Source: Timema cristinae
Taxonomy: Eukaryota > Arthropoda > Insecta > Phasmatodea > Timematidae
Length of the DNA stretch: 64,000 nucleotides
Reading direction: 5' to 3'
Assembly (NCBI GenBank): GCA_039000515.1
Contig: JBCFYV010011172.1
Coordinates: 77,018,577 to 77,082,576 of the forward strand
The first letter of the stretch is position 1; each line of letters starts with the position of its first letter. Position numbers and translations under genes: made by a program. This document shows, piece by piece, positions 27,401-36,000 of this stretch. The notes under the pieces were generated by a model. It worked only from the letters and a program-made list of their open reading frames with translations. It did not search any database and had not been told where the DNA came from.

Positions 27401-30342
27401 GTCGTCTGCATCGACCCCCTTTTGTTCTCTTTCATAACATACCAATTTCTTGTAAGTGATTAACTATAGGTACTATTCTTATCTAAAAATCCCTTGCACA
27501 TCCTCAAACAATTTAACATCCAGCAAACTCACACAACATTCTGTTAGAACCAAACGAAAACCTGATTAAGATACAAATGAACACATCCCAGAAATAAAAC
27601 ATTAAAATAAAGTAACAATATATATTTTAAGCCTAGATATTATTTTAATATATTATTAGGTGCTTAGCCAACCTAACTTAACCTAACCTTCATCATAGTA
27701 ACTTTCGACTGACTTGCTTAACTAACCTTGCTATCATTCCATTCACTAATAAATTAGAATCTCAATTAATATTCACAAAATAAAAATTTGACATTCATAT
27801 TATAAGATGACAGATTATGTCATATCATAAGGAATCATGGGTCAAACCACATGTTCAAGTATGTTTATGTCTGGACATTGATTGTGTTGGCTCATTTCAT
27901 GTAAAATCAGCTAATGGCATTACACCTCAAATTTCCTTTAGATTTATTTCCTGTTTAGATTTAGGTTACAGGCTAAAATAAAATGTTCAGATTTCTCGTA
28001 AGCCCGGGGCACCATTTAAAAAATACATGTTTCCTGCTTTTAATGTTGCTCCTGTTCAGTTTGTAATAATTAGCCTTATCGATACTTAAAGTAGGTTATT
28101 CATAGCATCATTATTTATCAACAACCAACATTTGTTCATTTTGGTGTCAATGTAAAGCTTATGTTTAGTACTTTAAAACACAATTCAAACGTTTTAGATA
28201 AATATTACCTGTAGTTTCATTATTATGTTTGTATTTTATTTTTTATAATTTATTTCTCATATTGTCATAGCTCTGCAGCTTACAAGAAGTGCCCAAGTAT
28301 GATATGATCCAAACTTGTATCGTCAGTTTATCTACAACAGCAGTCACATGCACATATAATAGTCTACGCACCTGCCTCAGTGACATAATTGGCTAACGTG
28401 TTAGATTCACGTTGAGCTAGACTGCCGAAGACAGGGAGATCAAGGTTTGAATCTCAGTTGGGTGAAGTGGGGGGTAGTTTCTCCCAAATAAATGGTTTCT
28501 CACTCTCCATCCTCGCAAACGCGGGCTCACTTCCTCTAAGATAAACCTTTCCAATTCCCAATCCATTAGCGTTTAATACTTAAGAGCATAACCCCAACAG
28601 TTGTTAAGACACCATGCTAAATAAAGAAAAAAAAGCCTATGGCTATTTGATATTGTTTATAAATAGGTATTATGCCAACTTGCAAAGCAACTATTAGTAA
28701 ATTATAACAAACTCAGAGGGAGGTAAAAGCCTAGCCTATTTGATGGATATATAAACCCAGAGTTTTGGCCTTACTGAACAAGAGGGAAGACTGGAGCAAG
28801 ATTTATGCCGGGATCACAATCAACTTAACGTTAACTTAATGTAACGTTCACTTAAATTTAACTTAACTTAAGAAAACAGATGTGTGATCACGATTCACGT
28901 AACTTAACGTAACAACTCGAGCCAAACATCTTAATTCTCAAGTATGATCTGTGTTTGTACTATTTGTGAAGTGATGATCTGTGAATGTTTACAGTTTTCA
29001 ATCGATATAATAAGTATCTATTATTAAACATTTTTGATAAATTTAGCTTTACTATTTTAGTTTAATTACTTTGTTTCAATGTCTGATCACTAGAACTTAA
29101 GCTAAGAGTAACATTGGTCATAAATACAACAAATGAATTACTAAATAGCCCTGATGACATCACTCGCATAATGATTGGCTGGCTAGATCATTGATAACCT
29201 TCAAGTAATGTAAAGTATAGTAAAAGACCCTCCAAAGACATCTTTAATGTTAAGTTAACGCATCGTGATCACTTCTATTCAAACACACGATGGAATCCTT
29301 TACGTTAAGTTACGTTAAGTTAACTTTAAGTTAACATTAAGTTGATCGTGATCACCGGCATTAAGGTTCACTTAAATTAATAAAACAGATGTGATAAAGA
29401 TTCACATAACCTAACATAACAACTCGAGCCAAACATCTGCATTCTAGAGTATGTGTTTTGATCTGTGATTTGTACTATTTATAAAGTGATGATATGTGAA
29501 TGTTTACTGGTATATGTCAAATGATAACTATTTATAATCAAAATTTTGATTAATTTGGCGTTCCTATTTTAATTTAATTATTTTGTTTCATTGTCCGATC
29601 ATTAGAAATGAAACTAAAGGTGTTAGACCTTGGTCATAGAACCAACAAATTAATTACTAAATAGATGCCACTCGCATGATTTGCTGGCTAGATCATGTAG
29701 TACCTTTCATGTAACGTTCACTTAACGTGAAAGACCTCCCAGGACATCTATTATTAAGTTAACTGCAAGTGAACATTAAGTTAAATGCATGGTGATAACT
29801 TCTATTTAAAAACAAGAACCTTTACATTAAGTTATGATAAGTTAACCTTAAGTGAATGTTAAGATTATCGTGATCCCTACATAAGGGATTCGTCTTCTAG
29901 TATCTTGTATACTACTCGCTTACTGGTTGATGATCAGTCTAGAATAACATTCCAGCTGCGGAGTCCCTACATTACACAGGAGATCGGGCACACTAAACTT
30001 CTCAAAAGCCTAGTAACCCTCGAGTCGCATGATAGTCGAAACGTTGTGAGATATCGCTACGAGTTAAACACGAGTTACTTATTACATTTTAAACACAAAT
30101 AAAACAGCTTTAAACTTAAGCTGATCATTTTTAACGTTAGATAATATTATTACATTCATTTTTTAAGCTTCGAATAAAAATGAGAATTTTCAAGAATTAA
30201 CTTCGATCTGGCTTAAACAAATTATTTATATGAACTTAATAAGCTTTGCAAAGTAGTTTTTTTTTAAATGTTCTTTATACCAAGTTTTGCATACCATCTC
30301 TCGCCCAGCCTCCACTTTTCGTTGGCGTCCTTCATCCTCCAT
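3271..30342 (-). CDS. AKAP9: AKAP9/pericentrin-family centrosomal coiled-coil scaffold, 5' twelve exons of a longer gene
   Basis: Large coiled-coil scaffold of the AKAP9/pericentrin family, whose members anchor signalling and microtubule-nucleating proteins at centrosomes and Golgi; the insect member is Plp. What I see: a start exon matching the family N-terminus (MEDE..RQ.K.EAG), a lysine-rich exon, the [15 protein letters not shown] motif (human AKAP9 has a very similar QRDGIITQLTANLQ stretch), a [10 protein letters not shown] block, a 5.2 kb exon of almost pure heptad-repeat coiled coil, then four shorter coiled-coil exons. All junctions have GT/AG and agree in phase except around exon 3. 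The C-terminal calmodulin-binding PACT region expected for the family is not in the window, so the gene continues past position 1. Family assignment rests on remembered similarity, not a search; a divergent golgin-like protein is the main alternative. Confidence 0.82.
3472..3827 (-). other. Intron 11
   Basis: AT-rich intron of 356 bp between two in-phase exons, with consensus donor GTAAGC and acceptor CCAG. Nothing else seen. Confidence 0.75.
3828..3995 (-). CDS. AKAP9: AKAP9-like exon 11
   Basis: A 56-codon exon, phase 0 to phase 0. The acceptor is a run of pyrimidines ending CCCAG just above 3995; the donor is AAG|GTAAGC at 3828/3827. The peptide begins [20 protein letters not shown] and ends WQLQAEVNK, a continuous amphipathic helix of the coiled-coil type. 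It has no stop in the used frame, while the flanking intron is full of stops. Confidence 0.83.
3996..6004 (-). other. Intron 10
   Basis: About 2 kb of AT-rich intron. An isolated hAT-like terminus (GTTTGCACACCCCTAAG) occurs near 5748-5764, without a partner end that I could find. The middle (about 4.7-5.5 kb) has recurring phrases of the type 'agatattg...ttttataaaaat' that suggest an old dispersed repeat, not classifiable by eye. Confidence 0.55.
6005..6118 (-). CDS. AKAP9: AKAP9-like exon 10
   Basis: A 38-codon exon, phase 0 to phase 0, acceptor TTTTGACAG at 6119 and up, donor AAG|GTGAAC at 6005/6004. The peptide runs [17 protein letters not shown] and then [14 protein letters not shown] heptads (…[19 protein letters not shown]). 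It joins without frame change to exons 9 and 11. Confidence 0.83.
6119..6568 (-). other. Intron 9
   Basis: AT-rich intron of 450 bp with donor GTTAGT and acceptor GACAG. No other feature seen. Confidence 0.7.
6569..6754 (-). CDS. AKAP9: AKAP9-like exon 9
   Basis: A 62-codon exon, phase 0 to phase 0, acceptor TTTTCTCCAG just above 6754, donor AAG|GTTAGT at 6569/6568. The peptide starts [20 protein letters not shown] and ends [12 protein letters not shown]. The short Gly-rich start is a hinge after the long coiled-coil exon; the rest is again heptad-like. It has no internal methionine, so it can only be found by splicing logic. Confidence 0.82.
7180..9231 (+). pseudogene. Decayed retroelement with reverse transcriptase motif, DIRS-like
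   Basis: Broken coding debris with a base composition richer in C and G than the host intron. The segment 7914-8288 has the order of a reverse transcriptase palm: [20 protein letters not shown], then VDYLDDLLF with the YLDD catalytic motif, then [17 protein letters not shown] and YLGF. Lines at 8989-9231 could be the RNase H part ([17 protein letters not shown]). The FTYLPMA and YLDDLL wording suggests DIRS-like elements rather than Gypsy, but I cannot exclude another class. Stops and frame changes interrupt it throughout, and a hAT-like element has inserted at 8349-8704. It has the opposite orientation to the host gene. Confidence 0.55.
8349..8704. mobile_element. hAT-like non-autonomous element, copy B
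   Basis: Starts TAGATGTGTGCAAAG and ends CACACACCTCTA, a degraded version of the ends of the element at 1677-2087, with which it shares most of its first 170 bp in inverted orientation. It interrupts the DIRS-like remnant and is therefore younger than that fragment. The flanks share only TCAG, so the target duplication has decayed. Confidence 0.5.
9917..10545. mobile_element. Fragments of two hAT-like elements
   Basis: Two further starts of the TAGGG type occur here: TAGGGCTGGGCTGATGCCG near 9918 and TAGGGATGGACAGGAATTAC near 10373. Neither has a matching right end that I could place, so these are probably truncated or mutually inserted copies. The interior is AT-rich and non-coding. Confidence 0.35.
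10546..10809 (+). mobile_element. tRNA-derived SINE, family 1, copy
   Basis: Begins CCCACTTCGGTGGCTGTATGG, a tRNA-like A-box head, followed by a degenerate B-box region and the shared body (AAATGGTTTCCCCCTGTATCC), ending in 'gatgctaaaaaaaa'. The same order is found at 28371-28625, at 24181-24400 and at the right edge of the window. Confidence 0.6.
10864..11866. mobile_element. hAT-like non-autonomous element with internal tandem repeats
   Basis: Left end TAGGGATGTGTTGTTCATG; the right end read on the other strand is TAGAGATGGGCAAAATGG, a pair of imperfect hAT-like termini. The interior holds about three tandem units of 73-77 bp (11160-11410), each carrying a form of GGATCAGTGAGTGAGCGGAG and CTCTCGTTCA. 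The 109-codon open frame at 11045-11374 reads through these repeats and has no sign of being a protein. I could not confirm an 8-bp target duplication. Confidence 0.5.
12413..12602 (+). mobile_element. tRNA-derived SINE, family 1, 5'-truncated copy
   Basis: Retains the B-box-like AGGGTTCAAATCCCAGTCGG and the body (TTTTCCCCAAATGGCTTTTCC), but the A-box head is missing or scrambled. It ends near a TA microsatellite. Confidence 0.55.
13013..18242 (-). CDS. AKAP9: AKAP9-like exon 8: 5.2 kb coiled-coil exon with four frame breaks
   Basis: The main rod of the protein, about 1743 codons. The acceptor TTTTTTAG just above 18242 completes the split Arg codon of exon 7; the donor is CAG|GTGTGT at 13013/13012. 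Almost all of it is Leu/Glu/Lys/Gln/Ser-rich coiled coil. It has at least two families of internal repeats: units of the type YK..IDSLN..LQEAL about every 40-45 residues (about 17.5-16.8 kb) and units of the type [11 protein letters not shown]...LVEKE about every 50 residues (about 16.2-15.6 kb). The last part (about 13.45-13.1 kb) is an acidic linker without heptads that carries NMAA twice. As given, the frame changes four times: near 17951-17956 (one extra base), in the A4 run 16175-16178 (one extra), and in the A4 runs 14050-14053 and 13111-13114 (one missing each). The changes sum to zero and the exon length fits the phases on both sides. Confidence 0.85.
18332..18477 (-). CDS. AKAP9: AKAP9-like exon 7
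   Basis: A 146-bp exon, phase 0 at its start and two bases of an Arg codon at its end (completed by exon 8). The peptide begins [20 protein letters not shown] and continues [20 protein letters not shown]. The human AKAP9 counterpart as I remember it has QLMGTVEELQKR and later KLEQLRAELDEMYGQQIVQM, so order and spacing agree. This is one of the strongest family matches in the window. Confidence 0.88.
18583..18720 (-). CDS. AKAP9: AKAP9-like exon 6
   Basis: A 46-codon exon, phase 0 to phase 0, acceptor TTTACACCAG just above 18720, donor GAG|GTTAGT at 18583/18582. The peptide starts [20 protein letters not shown] and ends with a Lys/Ala-rich heptad segment (SKTKAAQE). The first Met is internal to the protein, not a start. 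Confidence 0.85.
18721..19382 (-). other. Intron 5
   Basis: AT-rich intron of 662 bp; nothing else recognised. Confidence 0.7.
19383..19613 (-). CDS. AKAP9: AKAP9-like exon 5, family signature exon
   Basis: A 77-codon exon, phase 0 to phase 0, acceptor TTGTTACAG just above 19613, donor AAG|GTAAAA at 19383/19382. The peptide contains [20 protein letters not shown] and [20 protein letters not shown]. The QRDG-I-QL stretch is a conserved mark of the AKAP9/pericentrin N-terminal region, and its position just upstream of the [10 protein letters not shown] exon agrees with the human order. Confidence 0.88.
19614..20173 (-). other. Intron 4
   Basis: AT-rich intron of 560 bp. It has three short phrases of the type 'agctgcag...aactgctc' that may be degraded copies of one another; otherwise nothing seen. 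Confidence 0.65.
20174..20319 (-). CDS. AKAP9: AKAP9-like exon 4
   Basis: A 146-bp exon with acceptor ATTATTCCCAG just above 20319 and donor AGG|GTTAGT at 20174/20173. It begins with two bases of a Gly codon opened by exon 3 and ends at phase 0. The peptide reads [20 protein letters not shown], then a Pro/Val/Gly stretch, then [13 protein letters not shown], which joins LLEFQAAV of exon 5. No stop occurs in this frame. Confidence 0.83.
20320..21803 (-). other. Intron 3
   Basis: AT-rich intron of 1.5 kb. A CCCCCCCC run near 20533-20540 lies in what may be a very diverged SINE family 1 copy (about 20440-20560). No exon found. Confidence 0.55.
21804..21896 (-). CDS. AKAP9: AKAP9-like exon 3, reading frame interrupted
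   Basis: The 3' half reads [17 protein letters not shown]. Its final G joins exon 4 exactly in phase to give ...LAGKSAAL, so this is a real exon end with donor GTATGA. The 5' half looks coding in a different frame ([10 protein letters not shown]), and all three frames of the 93-bp segment contain a stop. Either one base is missing near 21855 in this sequence, or a shorter exon starts after TTGCAG at 21837 (34 bp), which would also join phase-correctly to exon 2. An exon between 24.5 and 21.9 kb may have been missed. Confidence 0.55.
21974..22148. mobile_element. Tc1/mariner-type short inverted-repeat element (MITE)
   Basis: The terminal arms CAGTAGCCCCATGACTTCTT and its partner ending AAGCCATGGGGCTACTA pair over about 45 bp with very few mismatches. 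The element is flanked by TA on both sides (21972-21973 and 22149-22150), the target duplication of Tc1/mariner elements. The 175 bp between the TA pairs has no coding capacity. It would fold into one long hairpin. Confidence 0.72.
23220..23521 (-). mobile_element. tRNA-derived SINE, family 2, copy 1
   Basis: On the minus strand the head is GTGACCTGGCGGTCTAGG, an A-box-like start, followed by GGTCCGGGTTCAATCCTCGG containing the B-box core GGTTCAATCC. A body of about 200 bp follows, and the tail is an AAT microsatellite. The copy at 30851-31137 matches it over nearly the full length. Confidence 0.7.
24181..24400 (+). mobile_element. tRNA-derived SINE, family 1, copy
   Basis: Degenerate head, then CAGGGTTCCAATTCTGGTTGG at the B-box position, then the body with CCAAATGGTTTCCCCTCTCC. 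The order matches the copies at 10546 and 28371. Confidence 0.5.
24545..24700 (-). CDS. AKAP9: AKAP9-like exon 2, lysine-rich
   Basis: A 52-codon exon, phase 0 to phase 0, acceptor ATGTTTTCAG just above 24700, donor CCG|GTGAGT at 24545/24544. The peptide begins [20 protein letters not shown] and continues into a Ser/Glu-rich acidic segment ending SFSVTP. Human AKAP9 and pericentrin likewise follow their N-terminal EAG segment with a basic, lysine-rich stretch and then a Ser-rich one. The region is not coiled coil. Confidence 0.82.
26381..26846. mobile_element. PIF/Harbinger-like MITE, copy 1
   Basis: Starts TGCCGGGATCACGATCAACT and ends in the reverse complement, AGTTGATCGTGATCCCGGCA. It is flanked on both sides by TTA (26378-26380 and 26847-26849), the 3-bp target duplication typical of PIF/Harbinger elements. 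The subterminal DNA is a run of TTAACGTTAAG-type palindromic motifs. The 466 bp carries no open frame. Confidence 0.75.
28371..28625 (+). mobile_element. tRNA-derived SINE, family 1, best full copy
   Basis: The head GCCTCAGTGACATAATTGGC with TTGGCTAACG is an A-box-like start. GATCAAGGTTTGAATCTCAG is the B-box region. The body includes AAATGGTTTCTCACTCTCC and the end CCATGCTAAATAAAG with an A-rich tail. It lies 180 bp left of a MITE and has the same orientation as the other family 1 copies. Confidence 0.7.
28806..29360. mobile_element. PIF/Harbinger-like MITE, copy 2
   Basis: Starts TGCCGGGATCACAATCAACT and ends GATCGTGATCACCGGCA. It is flanked by TTA on both sides (28803-28805 and 29361-29363). 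The 555-bp interior shares several blocks with copy 1 and copy 3. Confidence 0.72.
29363..29876. mobile_element. PIF/Harbinger-like MITE, copy 3, left end missing
   Basis: Directly abuts copy 2 and repeats its interior (AACAACTCGAGCCAAACATC occurs in both), ending ATTATCGTGATCCCT. The left terminal repeat is absent. A tandem arrangement by unequal exchange or insertion into the end of copy 2 would both explain it. Confidence 0.6.
30295..30342 (-). CDS. AKAP9: AKAP9-like exon 1 with start codon
   Basis: A 16-codon first coding exon encoding [16 protein letters not shown], then donor GTATGC at 30294. Joined to exon 2 it gives ...[14 protein letters not shown]. Human AKAP9 begins MEDEERQKKLEAGKAKLAQF, and pericentrin has RRRKVEAG near its start, so this is the conserved family N-terminus. 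The start is fixed by an in-frame TAA two codons upstream. The phase (0) fits exon 2. It is far too short for an ORF search. Confidence 0.85.
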
Positions 30343-30850
30343 TATTTAAGAAACATTACCGTAAAAAAAAGGAATTAAAATATTTCCTGTGCGTTAACGT
30401 TGATATGTAACAAAATATTTTAACACTGTCATTCACGCAAATATTAAATCTTAACTTGAAAAATAATAACAATAATTTTTATGATGATTGAACAATGCCA
30501 CATCCACTAAACCCTTCAAAATTTATTTTTTACCAACACAACAACAAAGCATTACACTATGAGTAGAAAACAATAATATTGTTCCTAAAGGTTGATAAAA
30601 TAATTATAGATAGCGCAGCTTGTTTAAAATACCTAGAATAACCTCGAAATAATGAGTACTCACAGTATGCCATGATGGGGGTATGATGTCAGAGTTTACA
30701 ATTTATTTTTATGGAGAAAAGTGAATTTTACACGTTAATTACGCATGTATTTAGAACTAAATAAATTTTATAATGAATGTTTATTAAATCATAAAAACTT
30801 AAAATGTACAAATAGTGAAAGTCCATAAAAATTGTACAACTTTAAGTTAT
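30343..30850. other. Upstream flank of the AKAP9-like start codon
   Basis: This should hold the 5' UTR and perhaps the promoter of the minus-strand gene. It is AT-rich, with no clear TATA box or initiator that I could defend and no CpG-rich block. Confidence 0.4.
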
Positions 30851-31137
30851 TATTATTAGCACCGCGTCTTACTACCCGTTCGGGTTATACGCACTTACGC
30901 TAATGTGTAATGGTAGGGTGATTGTGAGATGAAATGGAGGACCTACAGTTTAACGTGGAATCCGAACCACGCTGGAGGCCTGGCATTCCCCACATTCACA
31001 AGTTGTGATTAATACACGTCTTGTCAGAGGTGAAGGAAGGGTTTGGTAATCAGATATATCTGTGCCGGAACCGAGGATTGAACCCCGGCCCCCAGCATAG
31101 AAGTCCGACACCTTACCCCTAGACCACCAGGTCACCC
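30851..31137 (-). mobile_element. tRNA-derived SINE, family 2, copy 2
   Basis: Minus-strand head GTGACCTGGTGGTCTAGGGG and B-box region GGGGTTCAATCCTCGGTTCC, with the same body as the copy at 23220-23521 and an AAT tail. It also preserves TAACCCGAACGGGTAGTAAG near the 3' end, which is partly lost in copy 1. Confidence 0.7.
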
Positions 31138-31286
31138 TACAACTTTAAGTAATTATCAAGTATTAGCAGCAAATCAAAATCTAAGAGTCCTTCCAAAATA
31201 ATGTTAAGGCAATATTAGTTATTTAGTTGTCTTTGAAGCTAAATACTTCCGTAATTAAAATGAACTATTATATAATATTTGGATAC

Positions 31287-31287
<1 letters not shown>

Positions 31288-31327
<40 letters not shown>
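31288..31327. repeat. (AAT)n microsatellite
   Basis: About 13 uninterrupted AAT units. Confidence 0.9.
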
Positions 31328-31332
<5 letters not shown>

Positions 31333-31859
31333 CGGTACATTATTACATGTTTCATGTACTAAAATGTATTATTAGTTTTTGTTTTTAGTAAAAAAATCAA
31401 GCAATAAATGAACTTTATATAACTTGTGAAATATTATAAGCAGCGGCGGGAAACGTTATTTGTGTGTGGGGGTGTGCGGCAAATTAAGGAAGGAGAGGAC
31501 ATAGATGTAACGACCTTAATTTTTAAGGTCCCACCCCTCCCCCTTTCTTCCGGAGCTGTAACTCTTTGACAAAGGAGGGAGGGCGGGGAGGTGTAAAATA
31601 AGGAAAAGAGGCAGTTCTCTTACCTGACGAAATGGAAGGTCCTAGAAATGGTCAGTTAGCACCATTATTATTGTAGAGTGGTCTCTTTTATCTCTCGCAT
31701 TATGTAATTTTAAAAGGGGGCTTTTGCCTCCTCACCATATGAATATTTTGTATTTCAAAATCTATTGAAGATAGAGAGGTAATTTGTTGACGAGTACTTA
31801 TTAAATGAGTCAACAATATATATATATATATATTTTAGGAAGATTCTTTCAATTTAATA

Positions 31860-32470
31860 AGGGGGCTTCTACACTCAAGGTCCAACAGATCTATAAATAA
31901 TGAAGATTTGATTTCTTAGATAAATTGTTTGGGTTTGACACACTTCCAATATCGAAGTGTTATTTGAGAAAATTTAAATGTTGTGGGGCTTATGTGCCCC
32001 CTGGCAAAACTCCTCATCTAAAATGGTGGAGATAGTATTTATTCGCTAAAAACGTTTGGGATGGACACACTTTCAATTGAATTATTGTGGTCTGGGAAAA
32101 ATTTGACTTTTATGGGGCTTTGTCTCCCCAGGCACTACTACTCATCTAAAAATGATGGAGATGGGATTTCTTTGATAAAATAATTTGGGATGGACAGTAA
32201 ACACACTTTCGATAGAAAAGTGTTGTCTGAGAAAATTTTAATGTTGGTGGGCTTATGTCCCCCTAAGCACAGCTCCTCATCTAAAAATTATGGAGATTGG
32301 ATTTCTTCAATGAAATTATTTGGGTTGAACACACTTTCAATAGATAATTGTTCTATGTAAGAATTAAACTTTGGGGGGTTTAAACTCTACAGTCACCACT
32401 TCTCACCTAAACGTGATTGATATTTAATTTATTTGCTAACATTTTTATGGTTGGACACACCTTCGATATA
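31860..32470. repeat. Diverged tandem repeat, period about 128 bp, about five units
   Basis: The phrase CTCATCTAAAAATGATGGAGAT recurs in altered form at about 32013, 32141, 32276 and 32402. Each is followed by a variant of TTTGGGATGGACACACTTTC and by a 'tatgtgccccc' block. Spacing is 126-135 bp. Units are strongly diverged, so the array is old. No coding sense found. Confidence 0.75.
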
Positions 32471-32847
32471 AGAATTAGGTCTATGTGTCTTTAGAACACT
32501 GGTAAACCCTGACACGTTGGCATTGATGCCGCTTAACCAAGAGAACAAATCATCTACAATCTAATATCATAGCTGAGGGAACTGCAGGTCTTATGGAGAA
32601 AAGATTTATCTTCGCTCTCTCTGTTAAAGGTTACCAAACCTTCTTTCTTTAGGTTGTTGGGAAGTGAAGGGAGAGAGTTTACTTGGAAATTCCTCATTAT
32701 AATCAATGTGACATGGGGAGGTTGGGGGGTTCAATTGTCAGGCAAAAACATTTTCTATATGTGTACAGCCTTTTATAGAAACATTAACTATTTTCACAAT
32801 CGTGTTATTCAAGATTGAAGTTTATTGGTTTTTTTCTATTCCCTACG

Positions 32848-33071
32848 TAGTTATGCTTAGAACTATTTTATGTATAAAGCTTTTTTCCTCATAATTAATA
32901 TACGAACAAATATATTAAAACATGCATTTTATACTAAATGCTATAAATTACATTCTTACTAGTTATGCTTAGAACTATTTTGTGTATAAAGCTTTTTTCC
33001 TCATAATTAATATACGAACAAATATATTAAAACATGCATTTTATACTAAATGCTATAAATTACATTCTTAC
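32848..33071. repeat. Tandem duplication of 112 bp
   Basis: Two copies, 32848-32959 and 32960-33071, both starting TAGTTATGCTTAGAACTATT. I see one difference (tttta against ttttg), so the duplication is recent. Confidence 0.85.
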
Positions 33072-36000
33072 TTGTTCTTAATCAGAAAATTAGGCATCGT
33101 TACGGTAAAGTGAATGTACCTTTCTGCGAATTGCTGTTTGAGCAAACATGTCATATCCATCCAAACACTTCATTTGAGTGCAGTTATTTTATTTTTTTGA
33201 TTTGTGTCAGCAACTTTCCATTAGTTTTTAACTATTATTTAATAGAAATTACTAACTTATAAGACACACTTGCAGTCGTCTGCATTACCGCTTAATTTAC
33301 TGAACAAGTTCCGTCTTAATGAAAATAGGTGTAGACTCTTAACACCATTGCCCTTTCTTTACTACTTAATATTTTTCTCTTGAAATGTAATTGTTAGTAA
33401 CAAGCCGGAAATTCCATAGTTTGTGTTGTATTTTAACTGTTAACAATACACTTATTAAAATAAATATATTAATATGCCCACACAACTTTTAAAAAAAAAC
33501 AACAACCAACACATACACACAAAATCTTAACGTGATCGATAGCAAATATTCTCTAAACAGAGTACCAATAAAATAGAGTGTTTATTTGGTTAATGTTTTG
33601 AGCTAGCTATTAGGAACACAAGACTCAGACTATTGTAACTTTTACGACTGTGCTAGAGAAAGAAGCCCCAAATACTGTAAACAACAACAGCCCAGCATTG
33701 TCAAATTGTTATATATATTCGAAGCAAGACTGATAACGGAAAACAAAAGAATGACAACGCTGTTACTCAATAGTAAGCATGCAGTTCCCTCAGTAATGAA
33801 ATTAGGTGTAGCTAAGTTAAAGCATTTTATATTTTCACTGCAACTAAAGTTAACACTTGCTAATCATGGAAATAAAATCTTAACTTGAAATAATATATTG
33901 AATAAAAAGCCAAGTTTTATTAATACCGCTCCTGCCATCTATGTAGTACAAACAAGACCACCAAGTGGTTGCCCTGTTCGTTATTGTATTAGTGTTGCAT
34001 AATATTATGGTATGTTGATTACTACGTGCTGAACTCGTGAGATGAGTATGCAATCAAAATTATGACTTTAACAGATGTTGAGTTGTCTAAGTTAATAGGG
34101 TTGAAAATTAGAGTAGGCATATCAGTGGTTTATGCTGATTAGTTTAAAGAGGCCTAGGACGTGTGCATTTTCTAATGTACTTATTATTTACGTTAATTAA
34201 CCTCAGCTAGGCCTGACTATATTCATGCAAATCCAACCTTAAAAACTGTCAACATAACATAATTAAACTGCAAGACAATCTTGCAAAAGTAGAAACGAGA
34301 CCAGCTGAACCGAGATGAGCTGAGAGGGCCGAATATCGTACACTATCAAAATGGGGTTCATTGTTTTCGTTTTTCTTTTGTTTTCTCTTGCCTGGTTGGA
34401 GAGTAGCACTGCCATAAAGAGAACAATTAGCGAGAACTCATCAAGGAACGCATCAAGGTTATCTAGTAATATCTATAATAACCTTGATACGTCGAAGTTA
34501 TTCTAGTAATACCTAGGGTAAGTGGTAACTGGAGACTCATGACTCATTGTGACATCACAAGTGGCAGACGCCAAATTCTCATCAAATAACTGACACGTCG
34601 AACGAGAAACTCGGTTTTGAAGGACCAGATCATACATCACAACAGCGGGAGACGATGAGTAATCAAAAAATGCCCCAGCGAACTGGCAACTCGGCTTTGA
34701 AGACCACATACAAACATCTAACATCTGGGCCAACAAAGAGTAAATAAAAGTCCTCGGTTCAGGTATATCTGTTCTATTGTAATCATTCGTCGAGGAACTG
34801 CCGGAACATATTCACGAACATCTGTTAAAACTACGTACTGAAGACCGCGATGGTTGAGGCGTTATTAGGGTCAAGATTGGGTTCCTTAGACTATATGACT
34901 ATGCTGCGGCTAGTTTAAAGAATATAATTTAATAATGGAGGATACCAGGTTATTTATTGCTTTGTTTCAAGACCTAATTGGGTCTGTAACTGACGTTTCT
35001 TTGATGTGTCTAACTGTGTACTGGTATGTGGTCCCAACCTGTGGAAGAGCTACTTGTCCATTGTAGTGACCCTTGGTGTTTTTCTGTTATGTACGGCCCC
35101 CTTGTGGCGCTTTTAGCGTTAGTCGAAAATGATCACTATTTTGTCTAGTATTATTGTCCCCTTTTCAGGGTAACAGAATAAATATACTATGATTGCTCAG
35201 GCAGTATAATTAGGAATTAACCGGCCGTAGTAATGTAGCGTCTAGATTCCTGGTAGTTCCCTTTACTATGTTGTAAAATAATATTTTATCTTCTAGGCGA
35301 TTATAACATTGTAATGTTTTTATAGCTCTCTATGGAGTTAATCAAGCTAGCTAGCTCATATTAATTACCGGCCTTGTAGCTCCTTAAACTGGGACTAAGT
35401 TTATGTGGTTTAGTTCTTTATATTTGAAATTAAGTGTTGTTGGAAGCCTCACAGTTAACAGGTGGAGTAGAATTATGTATGGTAAATTTGTAATTTGATT
35501 TGATCACGACACTAATTTATATTGCCTTAGATTTGCGGCCTTTCATCCTATTTGATGAATTAGTAATTGTCTGCTTCAACGAGCTACAAACTTTCTTAAT
35601 TACACCTATGATATATATGTGTGGGTTATAGGGTGCACCTAAGTTCTTCTCACCTGATGCTCCTTGTCGAGCTGTTTATATTCTCATGTTTAAACAATGG
35701 ATGGTTTGAATAATTTCTACCTACAGACATATATACTTCCTTTGACTTGTTTGAATATGAATAAACTGATTTGTTAAACTTGTAATGTTATTCTTATACT
35801 TTATTCCTTCCAATCAACATTTATAAGTTCAGGAGTGTTTTAGAAAGACCATTGTTTCAAAGCCGTAGTCAAGAGGGTGTTTTGGGGGTTCAAACCCCTT
35901 CCATTAGTTTAATTTATTTAGAAAAAAAATTTTTCCTAGCCTTTCAGCAGTTTAATGTGTGTTCTATGTAATGTTGCATAAAAATCACTCAGAGAGCTTC

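Larger units (their letters stand above)
24701..30294 (-). other. Intron 1, containing a MITE cluster
   Basis: A 5.6 kb first intron, AT-rich. It carries three PIF/Harbinger-like short elements (26.4-29.9 kb) and one SINE. At 29881-30102 there is a short non-host-like segment including GTCGAAACGTTGTGAGATA, which looks like the end of an unclassified transposon. No further exon seen. Confidence 0.6.

Noticed and set aside
28371..28460. tRNA gene
   Set aside because: A- and B-box-like motifs are present but no cloverleaf acceptor stem could be drawn, and the head recurs with a SINE body.
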